Origin: DASPJR01 sp035628505
Lineage (GTDB): Bacteria; Planctomycetota; SZUA-567; H5-PLA8
Assembly (NCBI GenBank): GCA_035628505.1
Contig: DASPJR010000141.1
Coordinates: 1-33,472, forward strand
Length of the DNA stretch: 33,472 nucleotides
Reading direction: 5' to 3'
The notes below the pieces were generated by a model. The model saw only the letters and a program-made list of their open reading frames with translations, made no database searches and was not told where the DNA came from. Both the position numbers and the translations under genes were made by a program. Shown one piece after another: positions 26,101 through 33,472 of the stretch; the stretch's first letter is position 1; every line of letters begins with the position of its first letter.

Positions 26101-26385
26101 TCCGCCAGTCGTCGAGCCTTCCTTGCCGTAAAAGTCGAGGAAGAAATCGTCGTGGGTCAGGCCGCGTCCGAAAACGATGGCGCGGTCGCGGTAGTGCGGG
26201 TGCAGCCAGTCTTCCTTGCGCATGGCAAAGGCAACACCGGCGAGCGCCTCGTGGCCTTCCGACGAAAGCTGAAAATGGCCGCGCCCACGGCGCTTGAGCG
26301 CGTGCTCAGTCTCGTCGCTCAATCGCGAGCTCAGCATTAGCCGAAGAATGGCCAGCTTCATGTCCCTGCCGACAGATGTGCTCAT
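23167..26385 (-). CDS. Single-chain 2-oxoacid dehydrogenase: E1alpha + E1beta + lipoyl + E2 acyltransferase fusion
   Basis: This 1072-residue protein joins subunits that are normally separate. Residues 1-320 are E1alpha, with thiamine-diphosphate motif GDAS at 144-147 and DNRYGIS at 173-179. Residues 350-675 are E1beta, with FGEDIEDPKGDVFGTT and SPLAEATIIG. Residues 735-812 are a lipoyl domain with probable lipoyl-lysine K776 in EMEANKGSFEV. Residues 835-1072 are the E2 catalytic domain, with DHRPFNG (H1043). The usual HRxxxDG aspartate is Asn1047. No peripheral subunit-binding domain is visible between lipoyl and catalytic parts, which fits covalent attachment of E1. It probably oxidises pyruvate or a branched-chain oxoacid to acyl-CoA; E3 is not nearby. 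I chose ATG at 26385 (GGAG six bases upstream) over ATG at 26433. Confidence 0.9.
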   Translation of the reverse strand: MSTSVGRDMKLAILRLMLSSRLSDETEHALKRRGRGHFQLSSEGHEALAGVAFAMRKEDWLHPHYRDRAIVFGRGLTHDDFFLDFYGKEGSTTGGRQMPVHYNSRRHRIVSLSSPVATNMLQAVGMAMSLKERNVQEVVVASIGDASTREGESLEAFAQAGVDNLPIVFLIEDNRYGISTPTVGKTFWTMPHGLATSPDGTQWFYGCRVDLVDGLDPIAVYEAAHAAIERARNNQGPTCLVTKLERLKSHSSSDDQRIYRSPEELREIQQKDPVKRYIDRCLKEKVLTNAELDAIKAEIKAEIEAALNRAERAPEPDPAAVKGSAFAKLPDGMPTREQHLPAFLSKRSGGLTMAQCIDAVFEQEMRRNARICLFGEDIEDPKGDVFGTTRGLSKQFPGRVRNSPLAEATIIGSAVGRAIMGDIPVAAIQFIDFIGPGMNQLFNEVVTLHWRSLGQWNCPMVIMAPYGAYLPGLGPWHSQTNEAVYAHLPGLHVVIPSSPGDAAGLLRFALRCNRPVLYLYPKAQLHGAEDTVQEPSLDCLVPFGQARTVREGRDITLVTWGNCVSLCRAAAAQAAREGIEAEIIDLRTIIPWDTKAVLASVVKTGRLVVVHEDAKTCGFGAEVITETVASAFEQLRAVPARVTKTDDHNPYNYALELSILPSIDGILKVMREQTRQDLRPGRKAVDAVTGIGVAATAGRGERAASGAAMAVQTAQKSIAKEGRVTPGSEKPSVRNVDVVVPRQSPTDEDATVVRYMVEVGQKVKTGTPLVEMEANKGSFEVEAHHDGTISKLCAKPGERVRVEAPLLTIDVATSAAQPEAAPAPQPAAPAAKEILISPSQLQVGALALKSQHEIPTVSVECEADLTELSRQREALKKEFETKHKLRPTFTHLILWSVVRAMMDEKHEGFRGHLSPAADRLIIEPHVNVGFAAVGPKESLYSPVVKNADTMSFIEFARRIHELTEVVRSGNVASQDLQGATVTLTNIGAFEATSGTPFIIPGQLAMLTAGSILERPRFVDGTDSAGKRHVEPRMLLNLKLVFDHRPFNGSHSASFLRTIKHGLENLDLTQLIK

Positions 26386-26391
26386 CCGCGT

Positions 26392-26395
26392 CTCC
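26392..26395 (-). promoter_or_regulatory. Shine-Dalgarno site deciding the E1-E2 fusion start
   Basis: GGAG on the minus strand lies six bases before the ATG at 26385. The upstream in-frame ATG at 26433 has no comparable site, so the shorter start is preferred. Confidence 0.55.
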
Positions 26396-26590
26396 GAAAC
26401 CCCATCAACCAATGGATGTTTAAGCTGATTCATGGCTGGCGGCAACTTGCAATCCTGAAGGAGGCCTGTGAGGGAAAAGGGAACGCGCTGCAAAGAACGT
26501 GTGAAATTTTGCTCCGCACCCACTAAAAAAGCAGCGGATTTGCAGCTGTCCTGCACCCACAATGCCAAAAACGATGAAGATGGATAGCGC

Positions 26591-27238
26591 TCAGAGAAAC
26601 CGCAGCACGTCGACCGGCTTTTCCAATAGCGCCTTGGCGCCGCTGGCTGTCAGCTCGTCAGCGGGCCTGAAACCCCACAGCGCGCCCAGGGCGTACATTC
26701 CGGCACGATTGGCCGTCCACATGTCTGTGTTGGTGTCGCCGACGTAGAGGAACTCAGATGCCGGGACGCCCACTTCGCGGGCCAGTTGAACGGCGCCGGC
26801 GGGGTCGGGCTTTTTGGGAATATCCGCGTGCGCGCCGGCGACATAGGCCCAGCGCCAGCTCGGAAAAAGCGTGGTCATGATGGTCTTCGTGAAATCATCC
26901 GGCTTGTTTGAAAGGATAGTCAGCAGAACGCCGCGGCGCGAAAGCTCATCCAGCAGCGCGTGTACGCCGTCATAAGGTGGCGATTTCTGCCAGCGCGTCG
27001 CGTACTCCTTGCGCATACCTTGAACGCAGAGCTTGACCGTTTCCTCGTTGCGGTGCGCCTCTGGCAAAGCGCGTCGTGCGAGGGTGTCCATGCCATCGCC
27101 GACCATAAACTTGTACGCGGCATAATCGTGCGTCGGAAAACCGAGGCTCGCCAGCGATGCGTTCATTGAATCGCCAAGTTCGTTGATTGTGTTCAGCAGC
27201 GTCCCGTCGAGATCAAAGAGAACAGCTTTGTATGGCAT
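26591..27238 (-). CDS. HAD-family phosphatase, phosphoglycolate phosphatase-like
   Basis: This 215-residue HAD hydrolase carries motif I FDLDGT with nucleophile D9 and acid D11, motif II LSNK near 108-111, motif III lysine in KKPDP and motif IV GDTNTDM near 167. The alpha-helical cap between motifs I and II is of the Gph/PGP type. Phosphoglycolate phosphatase removes 2-phosphoglycolate formed during DNA end repair or oxygenase activity; close relatives act on other small phosphates, so the substrate is not fixed. It lies 35 bases after the PKD/TPR gene on the same strand and 205 bases before the E1-E2 fusion gene, which probably has its own promoter. Confidence 0.88.
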   Translation of the reverse strand: MPYKAVLFDLDGTLLNTINELGDSMNASLASLGFPTHDYAAYKFMVGDGMDTLARRALPEAHRNEETVKLCVQGMRKEYATRWQKSPPYDGVHALLDELSRRGVLLTILSNKPDDFTKTIMTTLFPSWRWAYVAGAHADIPKKPDPAGAVQLAREVGVPASEFLYVGDTNTDMWTANRAGMYALGALWGFRPADELTASGAKALLEKPVDVLRFL

Positions 27239-27273
27239 GGGTTCTTTCAGTTCTGAGCCGAAGGGTGGGTGGA

Positions 27274-30195
27274 CTATTCGACGACTTCAACTGTCACGCG
27301 CACCGGCGTTCCGCCGCGCGAGCCATCGCTGACGGCGACCTCAAAGGCATAGATGCCGGGCTGCGGAATGCGAATGCCGACTTTCTTTTGAGCCATGTTT
27401 TCAGGGCGCAGACCCAGGTCTTCGCCCTCGACCTGCTCCCAGACGCAGTACAGCGGACGCCCCGGTGCGACGATGCTCAATTCGGCATCAAGCACCACCA
27501 ACCCGCGCACTTTGGCTTTCACATGCGTGCTGCGGACAACGGCGATGGCACCAACATGCTTGCTCAATTCTTTGAACGCGGCGAGCACAGCCTCATCGTT
27601 CGGCCGGGCCTTCAGCGCTCCGCGGTACATCGCCTCGGCTTCATCGAAGCTGTGCGAAGCGAGCTGCCGCGATTCATCCGTATTCAAGGCCAGCAGATTC
27701 TGGCCTTCCTGGTGTGCGCGTTTGCCGGCTGCGAAAGCCTGATCGTAATCGGCCGGAATCGGCGGCATGGGCTTGCGCGGGATCACAACCTTTGGCTCTT
27801 TTTTCGCAGGCTTGGATTCTGTTTTCTTAGGAGCGGCCACCGCCGGAGGAGTTTCCGGCTGTTTAGGGATAGCAGGCTCAACCTTAGCAGGCGGCGGATC
27901 GGCTTTCGGCGGCTCGGGCTTTTTGACCTCGGCAACTTTCGGCTCGGGCGCTTTCGTTTCGGGTTTTGGCTCGGGAGCCTTCGGTTCGACCTTCGGCTCA
28001 GGGTTCACCGGCGGAGGCGGCAGCGCATTCAGGTCGACGACGGCGGCTGGCGCGTTTTTGTCGATGGGCTTTACCGGCTGAGGCCTTACCGGTTCCGGTG
28101 CAGGCTGCGGCTTTTTCGCTTCGGGCGGCGGAACCGCAGCGACCTTCGTTTCCGGCTCGGGTGAAGCGACCAGCGCCGCGCCGCCTTTCTCAATCGCCTC
28201 GGCGACGGCAGGCTCCGGCGTGTAGCCCAGAGCGCGCAGCGATGCCAGCGCAGTCCTGGCCTCTTCGGTTTTGCCTGAACCCTGATAAGCCTGCGCCAGA
28301 TCGTAGAGCAGGCGCGGATCCTTGACGTTGGCCTGCGTGGCGCTGCGTTCGGCTTCTGTCAGAAGCATGAGCGCGTCTTTGTAATCCTTATCCTTCAGCG
28401 AGGCATGGCCCATCTGCCAGCGCGCTTCCCATTCGACCGCGCCCTTGCCGATCTGCGCTCCGCGCTTGTACCAGCGGGCGGCCTCCTGAAGATTTTTCAG
28501 GCGGGCGAAGCAGTGGCCGATGTTCATGATGGCCTTGGCATTTTTGGCATTGGCGCTGTCTTCGAACTTTGAGATCGCCGCCTGGTACTCGCCGCATTCC
28601 ATAAGGGCCAAACCCAGATCGAATGCGCACTGCCGGTCTTCTGGGTTCAGCGCCAGCGCTTCGGTCAATTTCGCTTTCGCTTCGGCAAATTTGAACTGCT
28701 TAAGGAGCGCTTCGCCTTGCGCGTGCAGTTCCTTTGCTTTTCCGGCGTCGACGGGTCCGGCAGGTTTCGGCGTTTCTGGATTCTGCGGTGGAGCAGCGGG
28801 AGCCGCCGCCGGCTGAGGCGCCACGGCAACTTTGACCGGCTCGACTTTGGGTGCTTCAGGCGCCGGAGTTATTGGAGCGGGCGCAACCGGGCGAGGTGTT
28901 TCGGGCTGTTTCTCCGCGACGGATACTGGCGCGGCCGGCGTGTCGTCTTCGATGTAAACTTTCACCTCTGCCGGCCGGCTGTGAACGCCATTGAGCGACA
29001 CGATCAGCTCGAAGCGGTACTCGCCCGCCTCCTTGATAATGAGCGACACGTCTGGCCTGGCCATCTGCTGCGGGCTTAAGTTCAGGTCGGGCCCGGCGGT
29101 CTGTGTCCACTGGTACTGCAGATTTCCGGGCGGCAGACTGCCGCTTCCATCCAGCTCAACGAGCTGGTTCTGTTCGCGGAGAATTTCTTTTTTTCGCGGC
29201 CCCTGCGGAGCGGTCTTGCAGACCTTCGCCCGGATCACCGGATGCGTCACAACCGCCGTAGGCTGATTTCCATTCGCCACGGAAGGCAGCGGCAGTGCCG
29301 TGTCCCGTGTGGCCGCACGCGGCGAGAGCCCGGTGTTATCAAACGAAACGCTGACCTGCGCCTGCCCGGTCAGCATCTGATAGCAGTTGAAGCTCCAGAT
29401 CAGGCGAGTGCCTTCGGTGCGATGCGCGTTGCTGCGCACGACCTTCGTTTTCAGATCCAGCACGTACTCCCAGACGATGTTGTGAAAGAGCAGCAGATTG
29501 CGTTCGTACTGCTTACGGTCTTCCTCGGCCAGCGCGCGGTAGCTAAGCGTGCGCAGTCCGCCACTGTCGGTCAACGTTGTTCCTGCGAGCATGTTGTAGG
29601 CGTCGGCGTCGAAGCTGTCGGCGAAGGCGGTAAAGGCATCGAAGTTCTTGAAGCTGAGGATCCCGATCGCATCAATGGCCTGCCCGCGAGGTTCGACACG
29701 CGCTTCCAGGAATTTTACTGAATCATTCAGGTGCTTGAGCAGTTCGGCCTTGCTATAGGGATTGTGCTTCAGGTCTTCGTCAGAAAAGTTTGGCTCCGGC
29801 TGGCGGTTGATCCGGGCATAACGCTTGCCGCAATCAGCCAGCAGCGCCCGGTCGGAGGACAGCGTCAGCGTTCCCGCACCCTCGGGCTGAAGTTCAAGCA
29901 GGACGCGGTAGCCCGTCCGTCCACGTCCGCAGCGCGCCAGGAGTTCCGCCCAGCGCACAGCCCCGGCCGGGGTGGTCTCCTGAAAGAGGTGCCAGTTTAA
30001 AGCGCGCGTGCCGCGGTCACCAGTTGCGGCAAGCTGTTCAATGGCTTTCTGAACGACAGATTTATCGCGGGAGGCTGTCTGTTGAATCAGCTTTTCAAGA
30101 TCGGCCTCGGGAGCATAAGCAGGCTCGCCCGCGGCAAGTTGCGATGCAAAAATGGCTGAAAGAAGTATGAAAACAAAGCCGGACCGAGACAACAT
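27274..30195 (-). CDS. Secreted PKD-TPR-PKD protein with long proline-rich linker
   Basis: This 973-residue protein has a signal peptide (1-22, cut near LAA-GE) and an unrecognised alpha-helical region (about 30-290). A PKD/Ig-like domain (about 330-425) carries LVELDGSGSLPPGNLQYQW. After a Pro/Ala linker come four or so TPRs (about 485-640, for example AFDLGLALMECGEYQAAI). A long Pro/Lys/Glu-rich stretch follows (about 655-800), then a second PKD-like domain (about 885-973) with CVWEQVEGEDLGL ending VRVTVEVVE. The start is ATG at 30195, with GGAG ten bases upstream. The longer frame to 30276 lacks a signal. Such proteins span periplasm or cell wall and assemble complexes. It is likely cotranscribed with the HAD gene. 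No catalytic motif seen. Confidence 0.8.
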   Translation of the reverse strand: MLSRSGFVFILLSAIFASQLAAGEPAYAPEADLEKLIQQTASRDKSVVQKAIEQLAATGDRGTRALNWHLFQETTPAGAVRWAELLARCGRGRTGYRVLLELQPEGAGTLTLSSDRALLADCGKRYARINRQPEPNFSDEDLKHNPYSKAELLKHLNDSVKFLEARVEPRGQAIDAIGILSFKNFDAFTAFADSFDADAYNMLAGTTLTDSGGLRTLSYRALAEEDRKQYERNLLLFHNIVWEYVLDLKTKVVRSNAHRTEGTRLIWSFNCYQMLTGQAQVSVSFDNTGLSPRAATRDTALPLPSVANGNQPTAVVTHPVIRAKVCKTAPQGPRKKEILREQNQLVELDGSGSLPPGNLQYQWTQTAGPDLNLSPQQMARPDVSLIIKEAGEYRFELIVSLNGVHSRPAEVKVYIEDDTPAAPVSVAEKQPETPRPVAPAPITPAPEAPKVEPVKVAVAPQPAAAPAAPPQNPETPKPAGPVDAGKAKELHAQGEALLKQFKFAEAKAKLTEALALNPEDRQCAFDLGLALMECGEYQAAISKFEDSANAKNAKAIMNIGHCFARLKNLQEAARWYKRGAQIGKGAVEWEARWQMGHASLKDKDYKDALMLLTEAERSATQANVKDPRLLYDLAQAYQGSGKTEEARTALASLRALGYTPEPAVAEAIEKGGAALVASPEPETKVAAVPPPEAKKPQPAPEPVRPQPVKPIDKNAPAAVVDLNALPPPPVNPEPKVEPKAPEPKPETKAPEPKVAEVKKPEPPKADPPPAKVEPAIPKQPETPPAVAAPKKTESKPAKKEPKVVIPRKPMPPIPADYDQAFAAGKRAHQEGQNLLALNTDESRQLASHSFDEAEAMYRGALKARPNDEAVLAAFKELSKHVGAIAVVRSTHVKAKVRGLVVLDAELSIVAPGRPLYCVWEQVEGEDLGLRPENMAQKKVGIRIPQPGIYAFEVAVSDGSRGGTPVRVTVEVVE

Positions 30196-30224
30196 TCCAA
30201 CGCTCTCCGTAGCGGAAAACGAGC

Positions 30225-30232
30225 ATTTTATA
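30225..30232 (-). promoter_or_regulatory. Possible -10 element for PKD-TPR gene
   Basis: TATAAAAT on the minus strand lies about 30 bases before the ATG at 30195 and matches the -10 consensus well. No strong -35 is seen. It sits in the divergent spacer shared with the zinc-ribbon protein gene. Confidence 0.35.
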
Positions 30233-30364
30233 AGGATTAGACGCTGATGCACCTTTGATTTGCGCAGAAATTGCAAGTTTTCCAGCGCGAACTCAAGAAG
30301 GGGAGGAGTTATCTTGCAAGTTCACAGTTCCTAGGGTTGGATTTATAAAGATTGGGGAGCAAGC

Positions 30365-31252
30365 ATGCGAGTTCTGGCGGCCTGCAAAGCCTGCAGCACG
30401 CAATTTGACGTCAGCGGCTTTAAACCCGGCGAAAGCGTTCACTGCGCTTGTGGCGGTCGGGTGATCGTTCCGCAACCGCGCGTGCAGGATGCGCGGCTGG
30501 TGCGCTGTTCGAGCTGCGGTGGATCGCGCGGCGATGGAACAAACTGCGAATTTTGCGGCGCGCGGTTTTCAAGCATCGATCGCGGATGGGGCACCATCTG
30601 CCCGGGTTGCTTCTGCCGGCTTCCGAACGACGCAGCTTTCTGCGTTGAATGCGGCATAAACATCAATCCACAGAAGCTGAACATTTCCGCGTCCGAACTC
30701 TCCTGCCCGCGCTGCAGCCAGCCGCTGCAGCAGCGCATGCTGGAATCGATCCGGCTTTTTGAGTGCGCTGGCTGCGCCGGCATGTGGCTTCCGGCCGAAA
30801 CGTTTGATGCCATCTGCAAGAGCAAGGAATCGCGCTCGGCCGCTGGACGTCTCGGCGGACGCGGCGCAACCGGACGTTTGCGATTTGAATTGCGGCCCGC
30901 AGAGAAAGTGAAATACATCCCATGTCCGGGCTGTAAAAACCTGATGAACAGGCGGAACTTTGCGGGCATTTCGGGTGTGATCATCGACACCTGCAAAAAC
31001 TGCGGAGTCTGGCTGGACGACAAAGAGTTCTCGCACATCCTGAAGTTCATCGAGAACGGAGGACTTGAGCAGGCCCGCGACGTCGAAGCTCGCAATCGCG
31101 CACACGCCGAAAAGATGCGGCCGAAATCAATCGCGAGTCTCCATCAACTGTCTGATGTTCCTGCCGCCAATCCTGAAATCCGTCTGGAAATCGTGCTTCC
31201 CGGCCTGGCCCGCGCGGTCAGTGAACTGGCCAGAGCATTCAAGAAAATGTGA
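30365..31252 (+). CDS. Multi-zinc-ribbon protein with zf-TFIIB-type domains
   Basis: This 295-residue cytoplasmic protein is built mostly of zinc-ribbon knuckles: ACKAC, CACGG, CSSCGG, CEFCG, CPGCFC, CVECG, CPRC, CAGC, CPGC and CKNCG. The two later pairs, CPRCSQPLQQRM...CAGCAGMWLPAETF and CPGCKNLMNRRNF...CKNCGVWLDDKEF, match the bacterial zf-TFIIB family (CPxC...C..C.G.WLD..E). The first 110 residues resemble double-zinc-ribbon proteins. The C-terminal 60 residues are helical. The start is ATG at 30365, with GGGGAG upstream. The role of zf-TFIIB proteins in bacteria is poorly known; nucleic-acid or protein binding is assumed. The aldehyde dehydrogenase gene follows by 37 bases. Confidence 0.85.
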   Translation: MRVLAACKACSTQFDVSGFKPGESVHCACGGRVIVPQPRVQDARLVRCSSCGGSRGDGTNCEFCGARFSSIDRGWGTICPGCFCRLPNDAAFCVECGININPQKLNISASELSCPRCSQPLQQRMLESIRLFECAGCAGMWLPAETFDAICKSKESRSAAGRLGGRGATGRLRFELRPAEKVKYIPCPGCKNLMNRRNFAGISGVIIDTCKNCGVWLDDKEFSHILKFIENGGLEQARDVEARNRAHAEKMRPKSIASLHQLSDVPAANPEIRLEIVLPGLARAVSELARAFKKM

Positions 31253-31289
31253 CGTTGCAAGCGTTGCGCGCGCGCCTATCGTTCCGTGC

Positions 31290-32729
31290 ATGACTACCGA
31301 TCTGGAAGCCATCCTCCAGCGCGCCCGCGAGGCGCAGCGGCAGTGGGCGGCGCGCCCGCTGAGCGTACGCCTGCAGCCGGTGCATACATTGCGCGCGCGG
31401 CTGGCGAGCGCTCCGGTGCCGCTGGCCGACATCGTTGCGCGGGAAATTGGGAAAACGCGCACGGAAACAATAGGCGCTGAAATTCTGCCGGTCGCCGAGG
31501 CGTGTGCTTTTCTGCTCGACCGCGCGCCGAAGCTTCTGGCGCCGCGGCGTGAAACCCTTCGCGGAGTGTTGCCTTTTGCCGGTTCGGCGATCATTCAGCA
31601 TCAGCCCTGGGGTGTCGTGGCCACGCTGGTGCCGTGGAACTATCCGCTTTTCCTGTGCGCCGTGCCGGTGCTGAACGCGCTGGTTGCCGGCAATGCCGCC
31701 GTCATGAAAGCTTCGCCGCGCGCAAAAGAGACTGTCGCCGCATTCGGACGGTGGCTCGTGGACGCCGGTTTTCCGCCTGACCTAGTTCCGGTGCTCGACA
31801 GCTCCGACGACATGGGCCGTAAGCTGAGCGCGTCGCCGCTCGTCGATCGCATTATCTTTACGGGAAGTTCAAAAACGGGCCGCGCGATTCTCAAAGCTGC
31901 CGCCGAAAACCTGGTGCCCGCTACCGTGGAACTCTCCGGCTGCGACGCCGTGTTCGTCCTGCGTGATGCCAACCTGACGCTTGCAGCCGATGCCGTAACC
32001 TTTGGGCTGCGCATCAATGCGGGGCGCACCTGTATCTGTCCGCGGCGGCTATTTGTCGAGGAACCCGTCGCCGAGCCCTTTTTGACCGCGCTTAAAGATC
32101 GCACCAATCGCCTGAAACTTCAGACTCCGATGGATCCCCAGACGTTGCGTGAAGCCGATGAGCTGGCGCAGCGCTTGACTGCAGCGGGAGCAATCGCGCT
32201 CAACGAGCGCAGGGAAGGGGACGCTGAAAAGGCGCTGGTGGTCTCCGGCGATGCAAAAGTCATGGAAGCGACGCAGGGGAATTTCGTGCCCGCGCTCGTG
32301 GCGACTAAAGTCAAAAACATCGACGAGGCGTTGAGTCTGGAAGCGCAGTCCCCCTACGCCCTGGGCGCTTCCGTTTTCTCGCGCGATGTCAAAGCCGCCG
32401 TCGGTCTCGCTTCGCGACTGCGTGCGGGGATTATCGGCATCAACGAATGCGTCGCGTACGGCGGCGAAGCGGCGCTGCCTTTTGGCGGCCGAGACGAAAG
32501 CGGCTACGGCGTGCGCGGCGGCGAAGAGGGCTTGATGGAAATGACGCGCCCGCAGGCACTCGCGATCGCGCGCGGCTCGTTCCGCCCGCATCATGTCGCC
32601 GAGACTGAAGCTGAGGCCATGTTGCTGGCGCTGCTGCGCGCGCGGCACAGCGGGACTTTCTTTGGACGGCTGAAAGGTCTTTTTGATTATGGCCGCGAAG
32701 CGATCGCCTGGCGGCCGCCGAAGCACTAA
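31290..32729 (+). CDS. NAD(P)-dependent aldehyde dehydrogenase
   Basis: This 479-residue ALDH-superfamily enzyme oxidises an aldehyde to the acid. The catalytic set is complete: N117 in PWNYP, K140 in VMKAS, E214 in VELSGCD and the nucleophile C248 in NAGRTCICPRR. The nucleotide-binding FTGSSKTG is at 190-197. It resembles the short succinate-semialdehyde/coniferyl-type branch, with an extra 50 or so residues after the usual C-terminal strand. The first ATG after the zinc-ribbon gene is at 31290; no Shine-Dalgarno site precedes it, so the start could be another nearby codon. Its TAA overlaps the TAG of the convergent LigD-like gene by two bases. Substrate unknown. Confidence 0.9.
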   Translation: MTTDLEAILQRAREAQRQWAARPLSVRLQPVHTLRARLASAPVPLADIVAREIGKTRTETIGAEILPVAEACAFLLDRAPKLLAPRRETLRGVLPFAGSAIIQHQPWGVVATLVPWNYPLFLCAVPVLNALVAGNAAVMKASPRAKETVAAFGRWLVDAGFPPDLVPVLDSSDDMGRKLSASPLVDRIIFTGSSKTGRAILKAAAENLVPATVELSGCDAVFVLRDANLTLAADAVTFGLRINAGRTCICPRRLFVEEPVAEPFLTALKDRTNRLKLQTPMDPQTLREADELAQRLTAAGAIALNERREGDAEKALVVSGDAKVMEATQGNFVPALVATKVKNIDEALSLEAQSPYALGASVFSRDVKAAVGLASRLRAGIIGINECVAYGGEAALPFGGRDESGYGVRGGEEGLMEMTRPQALAIARGSFRPHHVAETEAEAMLLALLRARHSGTFFGRLKGLFDYGREAIAWRPPKH

Positions 32730-33472
32730 GCCTCGACTGGTTGAGGCAGTTTCTGCTTCAGCTTGAGGACCGGCTCAAACAGATCGCCGAATTTATCGAC
32801 ACGCTTAAGCACCTGGTCGTAATCGAAAGTCAGCTTTGACACATCGCGTTTTTTGAACGCTTCCTCAACTTCTTCCCACTTCACAGGCGTCGAAACAGTC
32901 GGCCTGTCTTTCGCGCGCAACGAATAGACGCAGACTGTCGTTTTGTGGTCGTCGTTCTGGCTCCAGTCAACGAAGACTTTTTTCGGACGCAGACTCTTCT
33001 TCATGACGGACGTCACTTTATCCGGATACTGCCGCTCCAGCATCTGCGCCAGCGCGTGCGCGAAGGGCTTGGTCTGGTCGTAGCTGACTTTTGTGTTCAG
33101 CGGAACATACACCTGCAGACCCTTGGAACCGGATGTCTTGGCGAAACTCTGCATGCCCAATTCGTTGAAGATCTGCCGCACCCACAGCGCCACTTCGCAG
33201 CAGTTGATCACGTCCGCCGGCGGTCCGGGGTCAAGGTCGAATGCCAGGAAGCTGGGCTGCAGGACGTTTTTGGCGAGCGACAATGACGTGTGGAATTCGA
33301 GGACCGCAAGATTGGCCGCCCAGAGCAGGGTCGGCAGGTCGTTGGCTAGACAGAACTGCATCGTTCGCTGATTGCCTTCGCTCCAAACGGGCGCTGTATG
33401 CACCCACTCCGGGCGATGCACAGGACAGTTCTTTTCATAAAAACTGAAACCGTGCACGCCGTCCGGGAACCG
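32726..33472 (-). CDS. ligD: LigD-type primase/polymerase domain (NHEJ), 5' partial
   Basis: The frame is open to the end of the window, so 5' sequence is missing. The visible 248 residues match the polymerase domain of bacterial LigD, an archaeo-eukaryotic-primase-like enzyme that fills ends in non-homologous end joining. Recognised elements are RFPDGV at the cut edge, the metal-binding DLDPG, KTSGSKGLQVYVPL and the third carboxylate in VFVDWSQND. The protein ends soon after the domain, so this is either a stand-alone polymerase or the C-terminal part of a fused LigD with ligase and/or nuclease domains upstream. Ku and ligase are not in the window. Confidence 0.85.
   Translation of the reverse strand, partial: RFPDGVHGFSFYEKNCPVHRPEWVHTAPVWSEGNQRTMQFCLANDLPTLLWAANLAVLEFHTSLSLAKNVLQPSFLAFDLDPGPPADVINCCEVALWVRQIFNELGMQSFAKTSGSKGLQVYVPLNTKVSYDQTKPFAHALAQMLERQYPDKVTSVMKKSLRPKKVFVDWSQNDDHKTTVCVYSLRAKDRPTVSTPVKWEEVEEAFKKRDVSKLTFDYDQVLKRVDKFGDLFEPVLKLKQKLPQPVEA

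Noticed and set aside
23830..26340. Plus-strand ORFs of 355 and 323 residues
   Set aside because: Antisense to the E1-E2 fusion; no motifs and shadow-like composition.
27830..28130. Repetitive DNA that could be a tandem repeat element
   Set aside because: The repeats are explained by the Pro/Lys/Glu-rich linker of the PKD-TPR protein.
27187..28164. 325-residue plus-strand ORF
   Set aside because: It mirrors the proline-rich coding stretch of the PKD-TPR gene; the Arg/Phe/Gly repeats are the complement of Pro/Lys/Glu codons.
1..33472. CRISPR arrays, tRNA/rRNA genes, transposases, phage or toxin-antitoxin genes
   Set aside because: I looked for regularly spaced repeats, tRNA-like cloverleaf ends and typical proteins on both strands and saw none.

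Overview
The window is a dense, high-GC bacterial chromosome segment with 24 protein genes, two of them cut by the window ends. I see no tRNA, rRNA, CRISPR array, insertion sequence or phage gene, and no gene-free stretch longer than about 250 bases. The mix suggests a free-living Gram-negative bacterium of the PVC/Planctomycetota kind or a similar deep lineage known mainly from environmental genomes. It includes many secreted proteins cut near an 'AGE' motif, a PQQ-type propeller fused to a cytochrome c domain, large TPR and PKD proteins, and zinc-ribbon membrane proteins. No marker gene is present, so the assignment is tentative.

Layout. 1-5000: a secreted sugar-dehydrogenase/diheme protein (+), then on the minus strand a zinc-ribbon membrane protein, an M50 membrane protease and endonuclease III. 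5032-9643: a creatininase-family amidohydrolase (+), a long inverted repeat, a secreted HEAT-repeat protein (-), a thioredoxin-fold protein (-) and a divergent ClC chloride transporter with CBS domains (+). 9691-12390: a large TPR lipoprotein (-). 12641-16403 (+): PPK2 polyphosphate kinase, a GDP-fucose-synthase-like epimerase/reductase, a dolichyl-phosphate-type glycosyltransferase and a beta-hydroxyacid dehydrogenase. 16410-18893 (-): an orphan histidine kinase and a GNAT acetyltransferase. 19115-23076 (+): three consecutive secreted proteins with an N-terminal beta-sandwich-like domain and a degenerate SGNH-like domain. 23167-30195 (-): a PKD/TPR secreted protein, a HAD phosphatase and a single-chain 2-oxoacid dehydrogenase E1alpha-E1beta-E2. 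30365-33472: a multi-zinc-ribbon protein (+), an aldehyde dehydrogenase (+) and the end of a LigD-type polymerase domain (-).

The most striking signal is at 6816-7382 on the minus strand. A thioredoxin-like reading frame has a strong Shine-Dalgarno site and is interrupted by one in-frame TGA exactly where the first cysteine of a CxxC motif belongs, giving U-G-G-C. A 7-bp hairpin with a G in the first two loop bases lies at the distance from the TGA expected of a bacterial SECIS element. I therefore read it as a selenoprotein of 188 residues with selenocysteine at position 32; simple ORF callers would split it in two. The second notable item is the E1alpha-E1beta-lipoyl-E2 fusion, and the third is the tandem SGNH-like secreted family.
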